A stretch of DNA of 64,000 bases from Variovorax sp. N23 (GTDB lineage Bacteria; Pseudomonadota; Gammaproteobacteria; Burkholderiales; Burkholderiaceae_C): NCBI RefSeq assembly GCF_025486315.1, contig NZ_JAOOPY010000009.1, positions 62,001-126,000 of the forward strand, in the 5' to 3' direction. The notes beneath the pieces were generated by a model. It saw only the letters and a program-made list of their open reading frames with translations, did not search any database and had not been told where the DNA came from. A program made the translations under genes and the position numbers. Positions 53,782 to 62,341 of the stretch are shown here, one piece after another (position 1 is the stretch's first letter; each line of letters starts with the position of its first letter).

Positions 53782-55206
53782 TCATAGCGCAGCGACCGGC
53801 GCCTGGACCACGTTGGCAGCCTCGAGTGCAGCCGCCACGCGCAACACCAGGTCTTCACGCCAAGGCGCAGCAATCACCTGCACGCCGATCGGCAGGCTCG
53901 CGTGCGCGCCCCACACGGGAACGGCGCACACAGGCAGCCCGATGCACGAGATCGGTTGGGTCAGCACGCCCATGTTGGGGCGCACCGGCAGGCGCTGGCC
54001 GTTGAGCTCGAACCACTCTGCGCCGAGGGGCGTCGCCGCGCAGGGCGTCGACGGCGCCAGCAGGATGTCGAAGCGCTCGAACAACCTGGCCACCTGCTCG
54101 GCGTAGAGGCGTCGCACGCGCTGCGCACGCGCCACCCACGCCGCCGGGATCAACGCACCCGCCAGGAAGCGGTCGCGCGACAGCGGCTCGAAATCCTGCG
54201 GGCGCTGGCGCAGGTCGTGCAGATGCAGCGCGGCGCCCTCGGCGTTGGTGATGAGGAAGGCGGCGGCGCGGCCGGCCTCGACCATCGGCAGTTCGACGGC
54301 CTGGCTGGCGCCCAGGGCCTCGGCGACGCGGTCCACCGCGCTCAGGGCCTCGGGCTGGGCCCGCTCGCGGAAATAGCCGCCCAGCACGCCGATGCGCAGG
54401 CCACGCGTGCCGTGCGACAGCTGCGCCGCGACCGGCTCGGCCGCGCGCTGCGCGCATCCCGGGTCGAGCGGTGCATGCGTCTCGGGGCCCTGCATCGCGT
54501 CATAGGCCAGCGCCAGGTCGCGCACCGAACGCGCGAACGGCCCGAGGTGGTCGAGGCTGGAGATGAAGGGGTAGGTGCCGGTGCGCGGCAGTCGGCCGAA
54601 GGTCGGTTTCAACCCGAAGATGCCGCACAGCGAGGCCGGCACACGGATGGATCCGTTGGTGTCGGAGCCGAGCGTGAGCGGCACCTGGCCGGCCGCCACC
54701 GCGGCGCCGGAACCGCCCGACGAACCGCCTGCGATGCGCGTCAGGTCGTGCGGGTTGTGGGCCGGGCCGACGTGGCTGTTCTCGGTGGTGAAGCCGTAGG
54801 CGTACTCGTCCATGTTGAGCGCGCCGACCAGCACAGCACCAGCGCTTTCGAGCCGGCGCACCAGCGCGGCATCGCTGCGGGCGGGCGTGCTGTCGCGTTC
54901 GATCTTCGAGCCGGCCAACGTCTGCAGGCCGGCGATGTCGAACAGGTTCTTCACCGCGAAGGGCACGCCGAGCAGCGGCAGCTCGCGGGTGCGATGCCCG
55001 TTCGAGGAGGCCAGCGACGCATCGACCTGCGCGGCACGGCGCAGCGCGCGTTCGCGCACCACGTCGGTGAAGGCGTTGACGCGGCCGTCGGTGACCGCGA
55101 TGCGGTCGAGGCTGGCCTGCACCAGCGCGACGGCGCGGGTCGCGCCGCTGCGCACGGCCTCGGCCATCGCCGCAGCGTCCTGCAGGATCAAGGCATCGGC
55201 GTTCAT
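53782..55206 (-). CDS. atzE: 1-carboxybiuret hydrolase catalytic subunit AtzE (amidase-signature family)
   Basis: 474 residues. The amidase-signature Lys is in FAVKNLFDIAG, the Ser cluster in AGGSSGGSGAAV, and the second Ser in GSDTNGSIRVPAS. Assignment to AtzE rests on its coupling (four-base overlap) to the small DUF4089 protein, which is the AtzG partner in known systems. AtzEG hydrolyses the carboxybiuret made from cyanuric acid, yielding a dicarboxyurea and ammonia. It is the last gene of the operon that begins with atzF. Without the partner it would only be called an amidase. Confidence 0.86.
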   Translation of the reverse strand: MNADALILQDAAAMAEAVRSGATRAVALVQASLDRIAVTDGRVNAFTDVVRERALRRAAQVDASLASSNGHRTRELPLLGVPFAVKNLFDIAGLQTLAGSKIERDSTPARSDAALVRRLESAGAVLVGALNMDEYAYGFTTENSHVGPAHNPHDLTRIAGGSSGGSGAAVAAGQVPLTLGSDTNGSIRVPASLCGIFGLKPTFGRLPRTGTYPFISSLDHLGPFARSVRDLALAYDAMQGPETHAPLDPGCAQRAAEPVAAQLSHGTRGLRIGVLGGYFRERAQPEALSAVDRVAEALGASQAVELPMVEAGRAAAFLITNAEGAALHLHDLRQRPQDFEPLSRDRFLAGALIPAAWVARAQRVRRLYAEQVARLFERFDILLAPSTPCAATPLGAEWFELNGQRLPVRPNMGVLTQPISCIGLPVCAVPVWGAHASLPIGVQVIAAPWREDLVLRVAAALEAANVVQAPVAAL

Positions 55207-55409
55207 GCGTCCTTCTCCTTCGGGCTCACCGGCACGAAGGACACCGCGGATTCCGCATGCGGATCGAGCGGCACCGCGTCGACCACGGCCGCCATCTCGG
55301 CGGCCAGTGCGAAGAAACGCAGCACGCCGGGGCGGTGGTCGGGCCGCAGGTTCAGTCCGAGCGCGGCAGCCGCCGCGTCGACATAGGCTTCGGTCTGGGC
55401 GGGGGTCAT
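55203..55409 (-). CDS. atzG: AtzG-like small subunit (DUF4089)
   Basis: 68 residues starting MTPAQTEAYVDAAAAALGL, rich in Ala and forming two to three predicted helices, with RPDHRPGVLRFFALAAEMAAVV in the middle. The pattern is that of DUF4089 proteins, the GatC-like scaffold required for AtzE stability. The gene overlaps atzE by four bases and follows the ABC ATPase gene by 23 bases. Confidence 0.86.
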   Translation of the reverse strand: MTPAQTEAYVDAAAAALGLNLRPDHRPGVLRFFALAAEMAAVVDAVPLDPHAESAVSFVPVSPKEKDA

Positions 55410-55432
55410 CGCGGCTCCTTCGGTGTGCGTGA

Positions 55433-56254
55433 TCAGCGGCGCACTTCGCGCTGGAAGATCTCCAGGCTCAGCTTCTTCATCGCGACGAAACTGGCCGAGC
55501 TGAGCGTTTCGAGCGTGCGCGGACGCGCGTCGTCGTACTTCAGGATTTCGGCGACCTTGGTCGGTCGCTTGGTCAGCAGCAGCACCTCGTCGGCCAGGTA
55601 CACGGCTTCTTCCAGGTCGTGCGACACCAGCAGCATGGTGGTGCCGGTCTGGATGAACACCTCCTGCAGCTTCTCGCGGATGAACAGCGTCATCTCGAAG
55701 TCGAGCGCCGAGAAGGGCTCGTCGAGGAACAGCACCTCGGGGTTGGGTGCGAGCGCCCGCATGATCGACGCGGTCTGCTGCTGCCCGCCCGAGAGTTCGT
55801 AGGGAAAGCGCTTGAGGTCGAACTTGACGTCGAAGGACGCGACGAGTTCTTCCATGCGGCGATCAACCTCCGCCTTCGACTTGCCCTCCAGCTGCAGCGG
55901 GTAGGCGATGTTGTCGATGGTGCGCATCCACGGGAACATCGCCTCGCGGTAGTTCTGGAACACGTAGCCGATCTTCGTGTCCTTGAGCGACTTGCCGTCG
56001 AACAGGATCTCGCCCGAATCGATGGGGATCAGCCCCGCGATCATGTTGATCAGCGTGCTCTTGCCGCAACCGTTCGGCCCGAAGACCGAGACGATCTTGT
56101 GCTTGGGGATGTCGAGGTCGAAGTTCTCGTACAGCGGCCAGCCCGCGAAGTACTTGGTGAGGCCGCGGATCGTGATGTGCGTGCCGGCCGGGCCGGGCTG
56201 GAAGGCGGGGGTGGGCACGTCGGCGTACACCGGGCCGTTGAGGACTGCGCTCAT
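55433..56254 (-). CDS. ABC importer ATPase, nitrate/sulfonate type (atz operon)
   Basis: 273 residues. Walker A is GPNGCGKST, signature LSGGQQQTASIM, Walker B EVLFLDEPFSALD and switch His in LLVSHDLEEA, as in SsuB/TauB/NrtD. It overlaps the permease gene by four bases and is followed by atzG. It energises the importer that brings the nitrogen-rich substrate to the AtzEG/AtzF pathway. Confidence 0.92.
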   Translation of the reverse strand: MSAVLNGPVYADVPTPAFQPGPAGTHITIRGLTKYFAGWPLYENFDLDIPKHKIVSVFGPNGCGKSTLINMIAGLIPIDSGEILFDGKSLKDTKIGYVFQNYREAMFPWMRTIDNIAYPLQLEGKSKAEVDRRMEELVASFDVKFDLKRFPYELSGGQQQTASIMRALAPNPEVLFLDEPFSALDFEMTLFIREKLQEVFIQTGTTMLLVSHDLEEAVYLADEVLLLTKRPTKVAEILKYDDARPRTLETLSSASFVAMKKLSLEIFQREVRR

Positions 56255-57105
56255 CTTCCACTCCAGTGAACGATCTTGCGTTCGGCGACCAGGAACAGGA
56301 TGTTGAGCGCATAGCCCAACGCACCCGCGGCGAGGATGGCCGCGTACATGCTCTTGACGTTGAGCACCTGCTGCGCATCGATGATGCGGTGGCCGAGGCC
56401 CGCGTCGGAGCCGATGAACATCTCGGCCACGATCACGATCACCAGCGCCATCGACACCGCGGAGCGCAAGCCCACGAACGACGGCTGCAGGCTTTCCCAG
56501 ATCAGCACGTCCTTGAACACCTGCCAACGCGAGGCGCCCATCACCTTCGCGGCCATCACCCGCTGCTTGCGCGCGTTGATGACGCCGTAGGCGCTGTTGA
56601 AGATCACGATGAGGAAGGCGCCGAAGGCCGCGATGGCGATCTTGTTGATGTCCGACACGCCGAAGATCAAGAGGAACAGCGGGATGAGGGCCGACGATGG
56701 CGTCGAGCGGAAGAAGTCGATCAGGAATTCGACGCTGCGGTAGACCCGCTCGTTGCTGCCCAGCAGCACGCCCAGCGGCACGCCGACGACGGCCGCGATC
56801 AGGAAGGCCTGCACCGTGCGCCACACCGTCACCGCGAAGTCGGTGAGCAGCGGGCCGCCGGCCAGGCCGGTGATCAGCGTGGTGACGGTATCCGCCGGCG
56901 CCGGCAGCAGGATCGGCTTGATGAAGCCGAGCCGCACGACCAGGTCCCAGACGATGAAGAGCACGACCGGCCCGATGAAGGGCAGCAGCTTGTCCCACAG
57001 CGGCGGCTTGGGCACCGCGCTGGCCGCGCCGTTCGCAGGCGGTGACCAGGGCTTGGGGGCGGCGCCAGAACTGACGCTGACAGGCGCGACGGAGGTGTCG
57101 GCCAT
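56251..57105 (-). CDS. ABC importer permease, nitrate/sulfonate type (atz operon)
   Basis: 284 residues with a Pro/Ala-rich cytoplasmic lead of about 40 residues, then six membrane helices and the ATPase-contact loop AAKVMGASRWQVFKDVLIWES. It is of the SsuC/TauC kind. It sits three bases after the binding-protein gene and is coupled to the ATPase gene by overlap. Confidence 0.92.
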   Translation of the reverse strand: MADTSVAPVSVSSGAAPKPWSPPANGAASAVPKPPLWDKLLPFIGPVVLFIVWDLVVRLGFIKPILLPAPADTVTTLITGLAGGPLLTDFAVTVWRTVQAFLIAAVVGVPLGVLLGSNERVYRSVEFLIDFFRSTPSSALIPLFLLIFGVSDINKIAIAAFGAFLIVIFNSAYGVINARKQRVMAAKVMGASRWQVFKDVLIWESLQPSFVGLRSAVSMALVIVIVAEMFIGSDAGLGHRIIDAQQVLNVKSMYAAILAAGALGYALNILFLVAERKIVHWSGR

Positions 57106-57108
57106 GGC

Positions 57109-58122
57109 TCAGGCCTTGTACAGAAGCCCATCCACCGGCACCTTCTTCTCGAAGATGCCCTTCTCGGTGAACAGGTCGTAGAACTTCTGGAAGTAGGCGA
57201 CGTCGCTCGGCTTGAACTCGTTGTAGAGCATGTACGACGCGAGCGGCACTTCGGCGGTGAGCGCGCCTTCGATGGCGGTGTAGCCCTTCATGTACTGGCG
57301 GGCGTCGTTGGGTTGTGTGCGCACCAGCTCGACGCCGCGTGCATAGGCCGCGATGAACTTCTTCGCCACCTCGGGGTTCTTCTTGATGAACTCGGTCGTG
57401 AGGCTGGCCGCGCCGCCATGCCACGGGGCCATCGGGTCGCCCAGGATGTACTTGGCGACCACACCCGCTTCGATGACGCGCGTGGTGCCGTTCATGCGGC
57501 CGATGGTGCCGGTCGGCTCCAGCGTGTAGCAGGCGTCGACCTGGCCCGCCACCAGCGCGGCGACATGCTGGCCGATAGGCAGTTCGGTCACCGTGGCGCC
57601 GGTGGCACCGGCGCGCTCGAGCATGGTCTTGCACAGCGTCACGTTCTGGATGCCGGGGCCCGAGGCGACCTTCTTGCCCTTGAGGTCGGCCACGGTCTTG
57701 AAGGGGCTGTCCTTGGCGGTGATGAACTCGTCGAGCACGAACTTGGCGTTGCTCGGGTTGGTGCAGAAGATCTTGAACAGGCCGGGCTGCGCGATCTCGC
57801 CGATGGCCAGGTTGGCCGAGCCGGTGCCGTTCGAGCTGCCGTCGGAGCGGCCCGAGAGCATCGCCTCCATCACCTGCTGCGCGCCGGCGAACTTGAGCGG
57901 CTCGACGTCGAGGCCCGCTTCCTTGAAGTAGCCCTTGTCGACCGCCGCGAAGAAGGGCAGGCCCGCGGCCACCGGCCAGAAGCCGATGCGGATCTTCGTG
58001 GCCTGCGCCAGCACCAGCGATGGCGCGGCCAGCGCAGCGATGCCGGCGGCACCGGCCTGCAGCACATGGCGGCGCGATGGCTGGGGCGCGCGTGCTGCGA
58101 ATGACTTGTTCGGGGATTCCAT
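57109..58122 (-). CDS. ABC importer periplasmic binding protein, nitrate/sulfonate type (atz operon)
   Basis: 337 residues. A twin-arginine-like leader (PSRRHVLQAGAAGIAALAAPSLVLAQA) is followed by IRIGFWPVAAGLPFFAAVDKGYF, the start of an SsuA/NrtA-like domain. It is more distant from the two NMT1-like receptors in the left operon than those are from each other. Its position directly after atzF suggests a ureide or triazine-like ligand such as cyanurate or biuret, but this is inferred from context. Confidence 0.88.
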   Translation of the reverse strand: MESPNKSFAARAPQPSRRHVLQAGAAGIAALAAPSLVLAQATKIRIGFWPVAAGLPFFAAVDKGYFKEAGLDVEPLKFAGAQQVMEAMLSGRSDGSSNGTGSANLAIGEIAQPGLFKIFCTNPSNAKFVLDEFITAKDSPFKTVADLKGKKVASGPGIQNVTLCKTMLERAGATGATVTELPIGQHVAALVAGQVDACYTLEPTGTIGRMNGTTRVIEAGVVAKYILGDPMAPWHGGAASLTTEFIKKNPEVAKKFIAAYARGVELVRTQPNDARQYMKGYTAIEGALTAEVPLASYMLYNEFKPSDVAYFQKFYDLFTEKGIFEKKVPVDGLLYKA

Positions 58123-58170
58123 GGGCCGACTCCTGCGTAATGGTTGAAGCGAAGAAAGAGGAGGCCGCGC

Positions 58171-59907
58171 TCAGGCGAGCGCCGCCTGGCGGGATGCGAT
58201 GTAGCGGCGCCAGCCGCCGTGGTGCGTGATGTCTTCCGCGCCGTCGAGCGCAATCGATTCGCAGACGAAGCCCTGCACGCTGCTGCCGTCGTCAAGCGTC
58301 AGCGTGCCGATGCCCAACGGCGCCGGAATGAGTGCGACGAAGGAACCGTAGGCGGTGGCGGGCATCTCCCACACCTCGACGATGAGCGCGGCGCCCCCCG
58401 CGGGCACGCGCACCATGCCGGGCTTGGGCGGCACGGTGCCGGGCAGCGCGTAGAGGCGGTACTGCGGGGCGGTTTTCGTTTCACACAACAGCGTGGCGCC
58501 GCGCTCGGTCAGCTGGCCGTTGAGCGGCATGCCCGAGAGGTGCGCGCCGACGACAGCCACTTTCACGGTGGCGGCCGGCTTGAGCAGCGGCAGCGCGACG
58601 GGTGCCGGCATCGGCGCGCCGGTCGCGCCGAGCGTGAGCCCGGTCGCGTGGTGCAGGCGCTGGCCCAGATCGGCCAGCTGGAAGTCGCTGGCGCACGGGC
58701 CGATCAGCGTCAGGCCGAAGGGCAGGCCGTCGCTGCGGAGGCACGTCGGCACCGAGAGCGCCGCGTAGTCGAGCAGGTTGACGAAGTTGGTGTACGCGCC
58801 GAGGTTCTGGTTGAGCGCGACCGGATCGGCCTGCATCGCGGCGATGGTGTAGTGCGTGGGCGAGGTCGGCACCACCAGGATGTCGATGTGCTTCCACATC
58901 GGCGCGGCCTGCTGCGCCAGGGCGCGCAACTGGGTCTGTGCATCGACGAAGTCGGCCGCGCTGTACTGGCGGCCGCGCGCCAGGATGCTGCGCACCGGCT
59001 CGATCACCTCGGCCTCGTGTGCGTCGAAGAAGGGACGCACCGCGGCGTAGCGCTCGGCCACCAGCGCACTGTCGTAGAGCAGCGCCGCGGCTTCGGCCAG
59101 CGGGGCGTAGTCGATCGGCACGCGCGTGGCGCCCAGGGCTTCGAGTTGGGCGAGCGAGCGCTCGAAGGCCGCGGCCGAGTCGGCATCGCCGAAGAACTCG
59201 AGCTGCGACGGCACGCCGATGCGCAGGCGGGCAGGCAAGGGCGTTGTGATGGGCGTGAGCGCGCGTGAATAGGGGTCGGCCGCGTCGTACCCCATGGCGA
59301 CGCTCAGAACGCGCGCTGCCAGCTCCACGGTGCGCGCGAAGATCGACACGCAGTCGACGCTCTGCGCCGCCGGCAGCACGCCGCGCGTGCTGAGGAGGCC
59401 CTTGGTCGGCTTGAGGCCCACGATGTTGTTGAGCCCCGCCGGCACGCGGCCGGAGCCCGCCGTGTCGGTGCCCAGCGCGAAATCGACCTCGCCCATGGCC
59501 ACCACCCGCGCCGAACCGGAGCTGGAGCCGCCCGACACGTAGCGCGCATCGAAGCTGTTGGGCACCGCGCCGTAGGGCGAGCGCGTGCCGTTCAAGCCGC
59601 AGGCGAACTGGTCGAGGTTGGTCTTGCCGACCAGCACCGCACCGGCGTCGAGCAGGCGCCGCACCACCTGGGCGTGCGCGGCCGCCGCGCGGGCGAAGGC
59701 CGGGCAGGCGGCGGTGGTCGGCAGGCCGGCCACGTCGATGTTGTCCTTGACCGCGAAGCGCAGCCCGGCCAGCGGGCCATTGGCTTGCGCCCCGGTGATC
59801 GGCGGGTCGATCCGCGTGATCCAGGCGGCGGCACCGGGGTCGGCAACACCCGGGTCGGCGGATTGCCCGTCATCGGTCGGCTGCGAAATCCTTGCATGCA
59901 CCATCAT
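58171..59907 (-). CDS. atzF: Allophanate hydrolase AtzF
   Basis: 578 residues. The amidase-signature domain (about 1-440) has Lys in FAVKDNID, the Ser cluster in SGGSSSGSARVV and the second Ser in GTDTAGSGRVPAGLNN. A C-terminal domain (about 460-578) ending QGFVCESIALDGAEDITHHGG is the hallmark of AtzF/DUR1-type allophanate hydrolases. It hydrolyses allophanate, or the dicarboxyurea from AtzEG, to ammonia and CO2. The first codon could be the ATG at 59907 or 59904; the former has AGGA seven bases upstream. It heads the operon with its transporter, atzG and atzE. A GntR-type dyad lies twelve bases upstream. Confidence 0.92.
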   Translation of the reverse strand: MMVHARISQPTDDGQSADPGVADPGAAAWITRIDPPITGAQANGPLAGLRFAVKDNIDVAGLPTTAACPAFARAAAAHAQVVRRLLDAGAVLVGKTNLDQFACGLNGTRSPYGAVPNSFDARYVSGGSSSGSARVVAMGEVDFALGTDTAGSGRVPAGLNNIVGLKPTKGLLSTRGVLPAAQSVDCVSIFARTVELAARVLSVAMGYDAADPYSRALTPITTPLPARLRIGVPSQLEFFGDADSAAAFERSLAQLEALGATRVPIDYAPLAEAAALLYDSALVAERYAAVRPFFDAHEAEVIEPVRSILARGRQYSAADFVDAQTQLRALAQQAAPMWKHIDILVVPTSPTHYTIAAMQADPVALNQNLGAYTNFVNLLDYAALSVPTCLRSDGLPFGLTLIGPCASDFQLADLGQRLHHATGLTLGATGAPMPAPVALPLLKPAATVKVAVVGAHLSGMPLNGQLTERGATLLCETKTAPQYRLYALPGTVPPKPGMVRVPAGGAALIVEVWEMPATAYGSFVALIPAPLGIGTLTLDDGSSVQGFVCESIALDGAEDITHHGGWRRYIASRQAALA

Positions 59908-59918
59908 CAAGCATCCTG

Positions 59919-59932
59919 TCTTGTGTACAAGA
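59919..59932. promoter_or_regulatory. Inverted repeat TCTTG-TGTA-CAAGA, candidate GntR operator before atzF
   Basis: Second copy of the dyad seen at 53551-53564, here only eleven bases before the atzF ATG. That overlaps the ribosome-binding region and suits repression. On the coding strand it reads TCTTGTACACAAGA, close to the CTTGTATACAAG consensus of many FCD-type GntR proteins. Confidence 0.72.
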
Positions 59933-59958
59933 TGAGATGCAAGTGGCGTGCCAACGCC

Positions 59959-59983
59959 TGCCGGGGCTTAGCAAGCCCCGGCA
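59959..59983 (-). terminator. Strong hairpin after the M48 peptidase gene
   Basis: Eleven-base perfect stem TGCCGGGGCTT/AAGCCCCGGCA with a three-base loop, 39 bases beyond the stop of the M48 gene that reads toward it. No T-run follows on either strand, so it may be a weak or factor-assisted terminator insulating atzF. Confidence 0.55.
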
Positions 59984-60022
59984 GCCTGGATTCGGTGGGT
60001 CAGGAAAAGATGGGGCGCGGGC

Positions 60023-60856
60023 TCAACCGCGCTTCGCCGCCCGGTACAGCCCGTCGACCTTGCCGATGTTGGCTTCGAGGATGCGGATGCGGTCGGTGCC
60101 GCTGGGGTGGGTCGAGAGGAAGCTCAGGCCGCCCTGGTTCTTCGAGGCGGCGGCCATCTTCTGCCAGAGTGACACGGAGGCACGCGGGTCGTAGCCGGCG
60201 CGGGCCGCGAGTTCGAGGCCGACCAGGTCGGCGTCGGTCTCGTCGCCGCGGCTGAACTTGAGCGACAGCAGCTGCGTGCCGGCGCGCGCCGCCATGTCGC
60301 CGACCTGGCCCAGCCCGAGCAGCTGCGCCGTGATCGACAGTGCCGCACCGGTGCCCGCGCTCTTGGCGAGGCGCGCGCGGGCGTGCTCGCGCAGGGCATG
60401 CGCCGTCTCGTGGCCCATGACCATCGCGACCTCGTCGTCGCTGAGCTTGAGCTGGTCGAGGATGCCCGTGTAGAAGGCGATCTTGCCGCCGGGCAGGCAG
60501 AAGGCGTTGATCTGGGGGCTGCCGATCAGGTTGATCTGCCACTTCCACTGGGCGGCGCGCGGATTCCACGGGCCGACGAAGGGGATGAGCCGCGCGGAGA
60601 TGGTGCGCAGCCGCTGCAGCTGCGGGTGGCCGGCGGGCGCGAGCGCGCCCTTGGCCTTGGCCTGCTGGAGCAGCTGGTCGTACTGCTGCACACCGGCCTG
60701 CTCGACGGTGTCGGCGGGCACCAGGTTGCGCGCGGCCGAGGCCTTGCCCACCTCGACCTGCGCCAACGCGGGCGTCACGGCGGCGGCCCCCGCCAAGGCG
60801 AGGAAAGCCCGGCGCGCGTGCCAGGGACCGATGGGAAGCTCGCAGCGTGAACACAT
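60023..60856 (-). CDS. M48-family zinc metalloprotease, exported
   Basis: 277 residues. A leader (RRAFLALAGAAAVTPALAQ) targets it to the periplasm. The zinc motif HETAH (149-153) and the third ligand Glu in GDETDADLVGLELAARAGY are intact. It resembles the BepA/LoiP-like M48 proteases that monitor outer-membrane protein quality. The ATG at 60856 is preferred to an upstream frame. It is divergent from ampG with 37 bases between the starts. Confidence 0.9.
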   Translation of the reverse strand: MCSRCELPIGPWHARRAFLALAGAAAVTPALAQVEVGKASAARNLVPADTVEQAGVQQYDQLLQQAKAKGALAPAGHPQLQRLRTISARLIPFVGPWNPRAAQWKWQINLIGSPQINAFCLPGGKIAFYTGILDQLKLSDDEVAMVMGHETAHALREHARARLAKSAGTGAALSITAQLLGLGQVGDMAARAGTQLLSLKFSRGDETDADLVGLELAARAGYDPRASVSLWQKMAAASKNQGGLSFLSTHPSGTDRIRILEANIGKVDGLYRAAKRG

Positions 60857-60893
60857 GCGGGAATAATAAGCAGCCACCCCGATCGCCCCTTCA

Positions 60894-62246
60894 ATGTCCC
60901 CACCCTCGGCCGCCGACGCCTCCCCCGCCCCTTTGTCCGAAGCGCCGCTGTCCTGGCGCGACGCGCTCAAGGTGTACCTCGAACCCGCGACGCTGCGCAT
61001 GCTGGCGCTGGGCTTCTCGGCCGGCCTGCCGCTGCTGCTGGTGCTGGGCACGCTCAGCTTCCGGCTGCGCGAAGCCGGCGTGGCGCGCAGCGAGATCGGC
61101 TACCTGAGCTGGGTCGGCCTGGTCTACGCCTTCAAGTGGGCCTGGGCGCCGCTGGTCGACCGGCTGCCCATCCCGCTGCTCACCCGGCGCATGGGCCGCC
61201 GCCGAAGCTGGCTGCTGCTGGCGCAGGCGCTGGTGATCGGGGGGCTGGTCGGCATGGCGATGGCCGACCCGCGCGGCGGGCTGGCGCCGCTGGTGTGGGG
61301 CGCGCTGCTGGTGGCCTTCGGCTCGGCCACGCAGGACATCGCGCTGGACGCCTTCCGCATCGAATCGGCCGAGACGCGCAAGCAGGCCGCGCTGGCCGCC
61401 GCCTACCAGACGGGCTACCGCCTGGCGATGATCTGGGCCGGCGCCGGCGTGCTGTCGATCGCCGCGTGGACCGAGATCACCGGCGCCGCCGGCTACCAGA
61501 ACGCCGGCTGGAAGGCCGCCTACCTGGTGATGGCCGCCTCGATGGCGGTCGGCGTGGTCACGGTGCTGCTGTCGTCCGAGCCCGCCCAGCGGGTGATGCC
61601 GCGGGCGCGCAACGCCGCCGAGTGGCTGCAGAACGTGCTGGTCGAGCCCTTTGCCGACTTCATCCGTCGCTACAAGTGGCAGGCGGTGCTGATCCTGTCG
61701 CTGATCGCCATCTACCGCATCAGCGACGTGGTGATGGGCATCATGGCCAACCCCTTCTACGTCGACATGGGCTTCAGCAAGGAAGAGGTGGCGGCGGTCA
61801 GCAAGGTGTTCGGCGTGGTGATGACGCTGGTCGGCGCCTTCGTGGGCGGCATCCTGTCGATGCGCCTGGGCGTGATGCGCGTGCTGATGCTGGGCGCGGT
61901 GCTCAGCGCGGCGAGCAACCTGCTGTTCGCCTGGCTGGCCGCCCACGGCCACGACATGACGATGCTGGTGCTGGTGGTGTCGGCCGACAACCTGGCCGGC
62001 GGCATCGCGTCGGCCGCCTTCATCGCCTACCTGTCGAGCCTGACCAACATCAGCTACTCGGCCACGCAGTACGCGCTGTTCAGCTCGCTGATGCTGCTGC
62101 TGCCCAAGTTCCTGGCGGGCTACTCGGGCGTGTTCGTCGACGCCTACGGCTACGTGCCCTTCTTCGTGGGCACGGCGGTGCTGGGGGTGCCCGTGCTGGT
62201 CCTGGTCAGCCTGGCCGCGCGCCTGCAGCGCAGCGACGCCGGCTGA
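60894..62246 (+). CDS. ampG: AmpG-type muropeptide permease (MFS)
   Basis: 450 residues with about twelve to fourteen membrane helices. AmpG features are LALGFSAGLPLLLVLGTLSFRLREAGV, GLVYAFKWAWAPLVDRLPIPLL, GSATQDIALDAFRIE and AAYQTGYRLAMI. AmpG brings anhydro-muropeptides from the periplasm into the cytoplasm for cell-wall recycling and beta-lactamase signalling. It stands alone between the divergent M48 gene and the aryl-polyene-like genes. Confidence 0.92.
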   Translation: MSPPSAADASPAPLSEAPLSWRDALKVYLEPATLRMLALGFSAGLPLLLVLGTLSFRLREAGVARSEIGYLSWVGLVYAFKWAWAPLVDRLPIPLLTRRMGRRRSWLLLAQALVIGGLVGMAMADPRGGLAPLVWGALLVAFGSATQDIALDAFRIESAETRKQAALAAAYQTGYRLAMIWAGAGVLSIAAWTEITGAAGYQNAGWKAAYLVMAASMAVGVVTVLLSSEPAQRVMPRARNAAEWLQNVLVEPFADFIRRYKWQAVLILSLIAIYRISDVVMGIMANPFYVDMGFSKEEVAAVSKVFGVVMTLVGAFVGGILSMRLGVMRVLMLGAVLSAASNLLFAWLAAHGHDMTMLVLVVSADNLAGGIASAAFIAYLSSLTNISYSATQYALFSSLMLLLPKFLAGYSGVFVDAYGYVPFFVGTAVLGVPVLVLVSLAARLQRSDAG

Positions 62247-62341
62247 ATACCCCCGGCACGGGGTGCCGGCCGACGCGCGAGTGCCCGGCCCGCTGCTAGT
62301 CTGTGGCATTGTTCGCGCTTCGCCACTTCCCGACCACCATC

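Noticed and set aside
53782..55206. Second gatA copy
   Set aside because: It shares the amidase signature, but the DUF4089 partner and the atzF operon point to AtzE, and a complete gatCAB is present elsewhere in the window.
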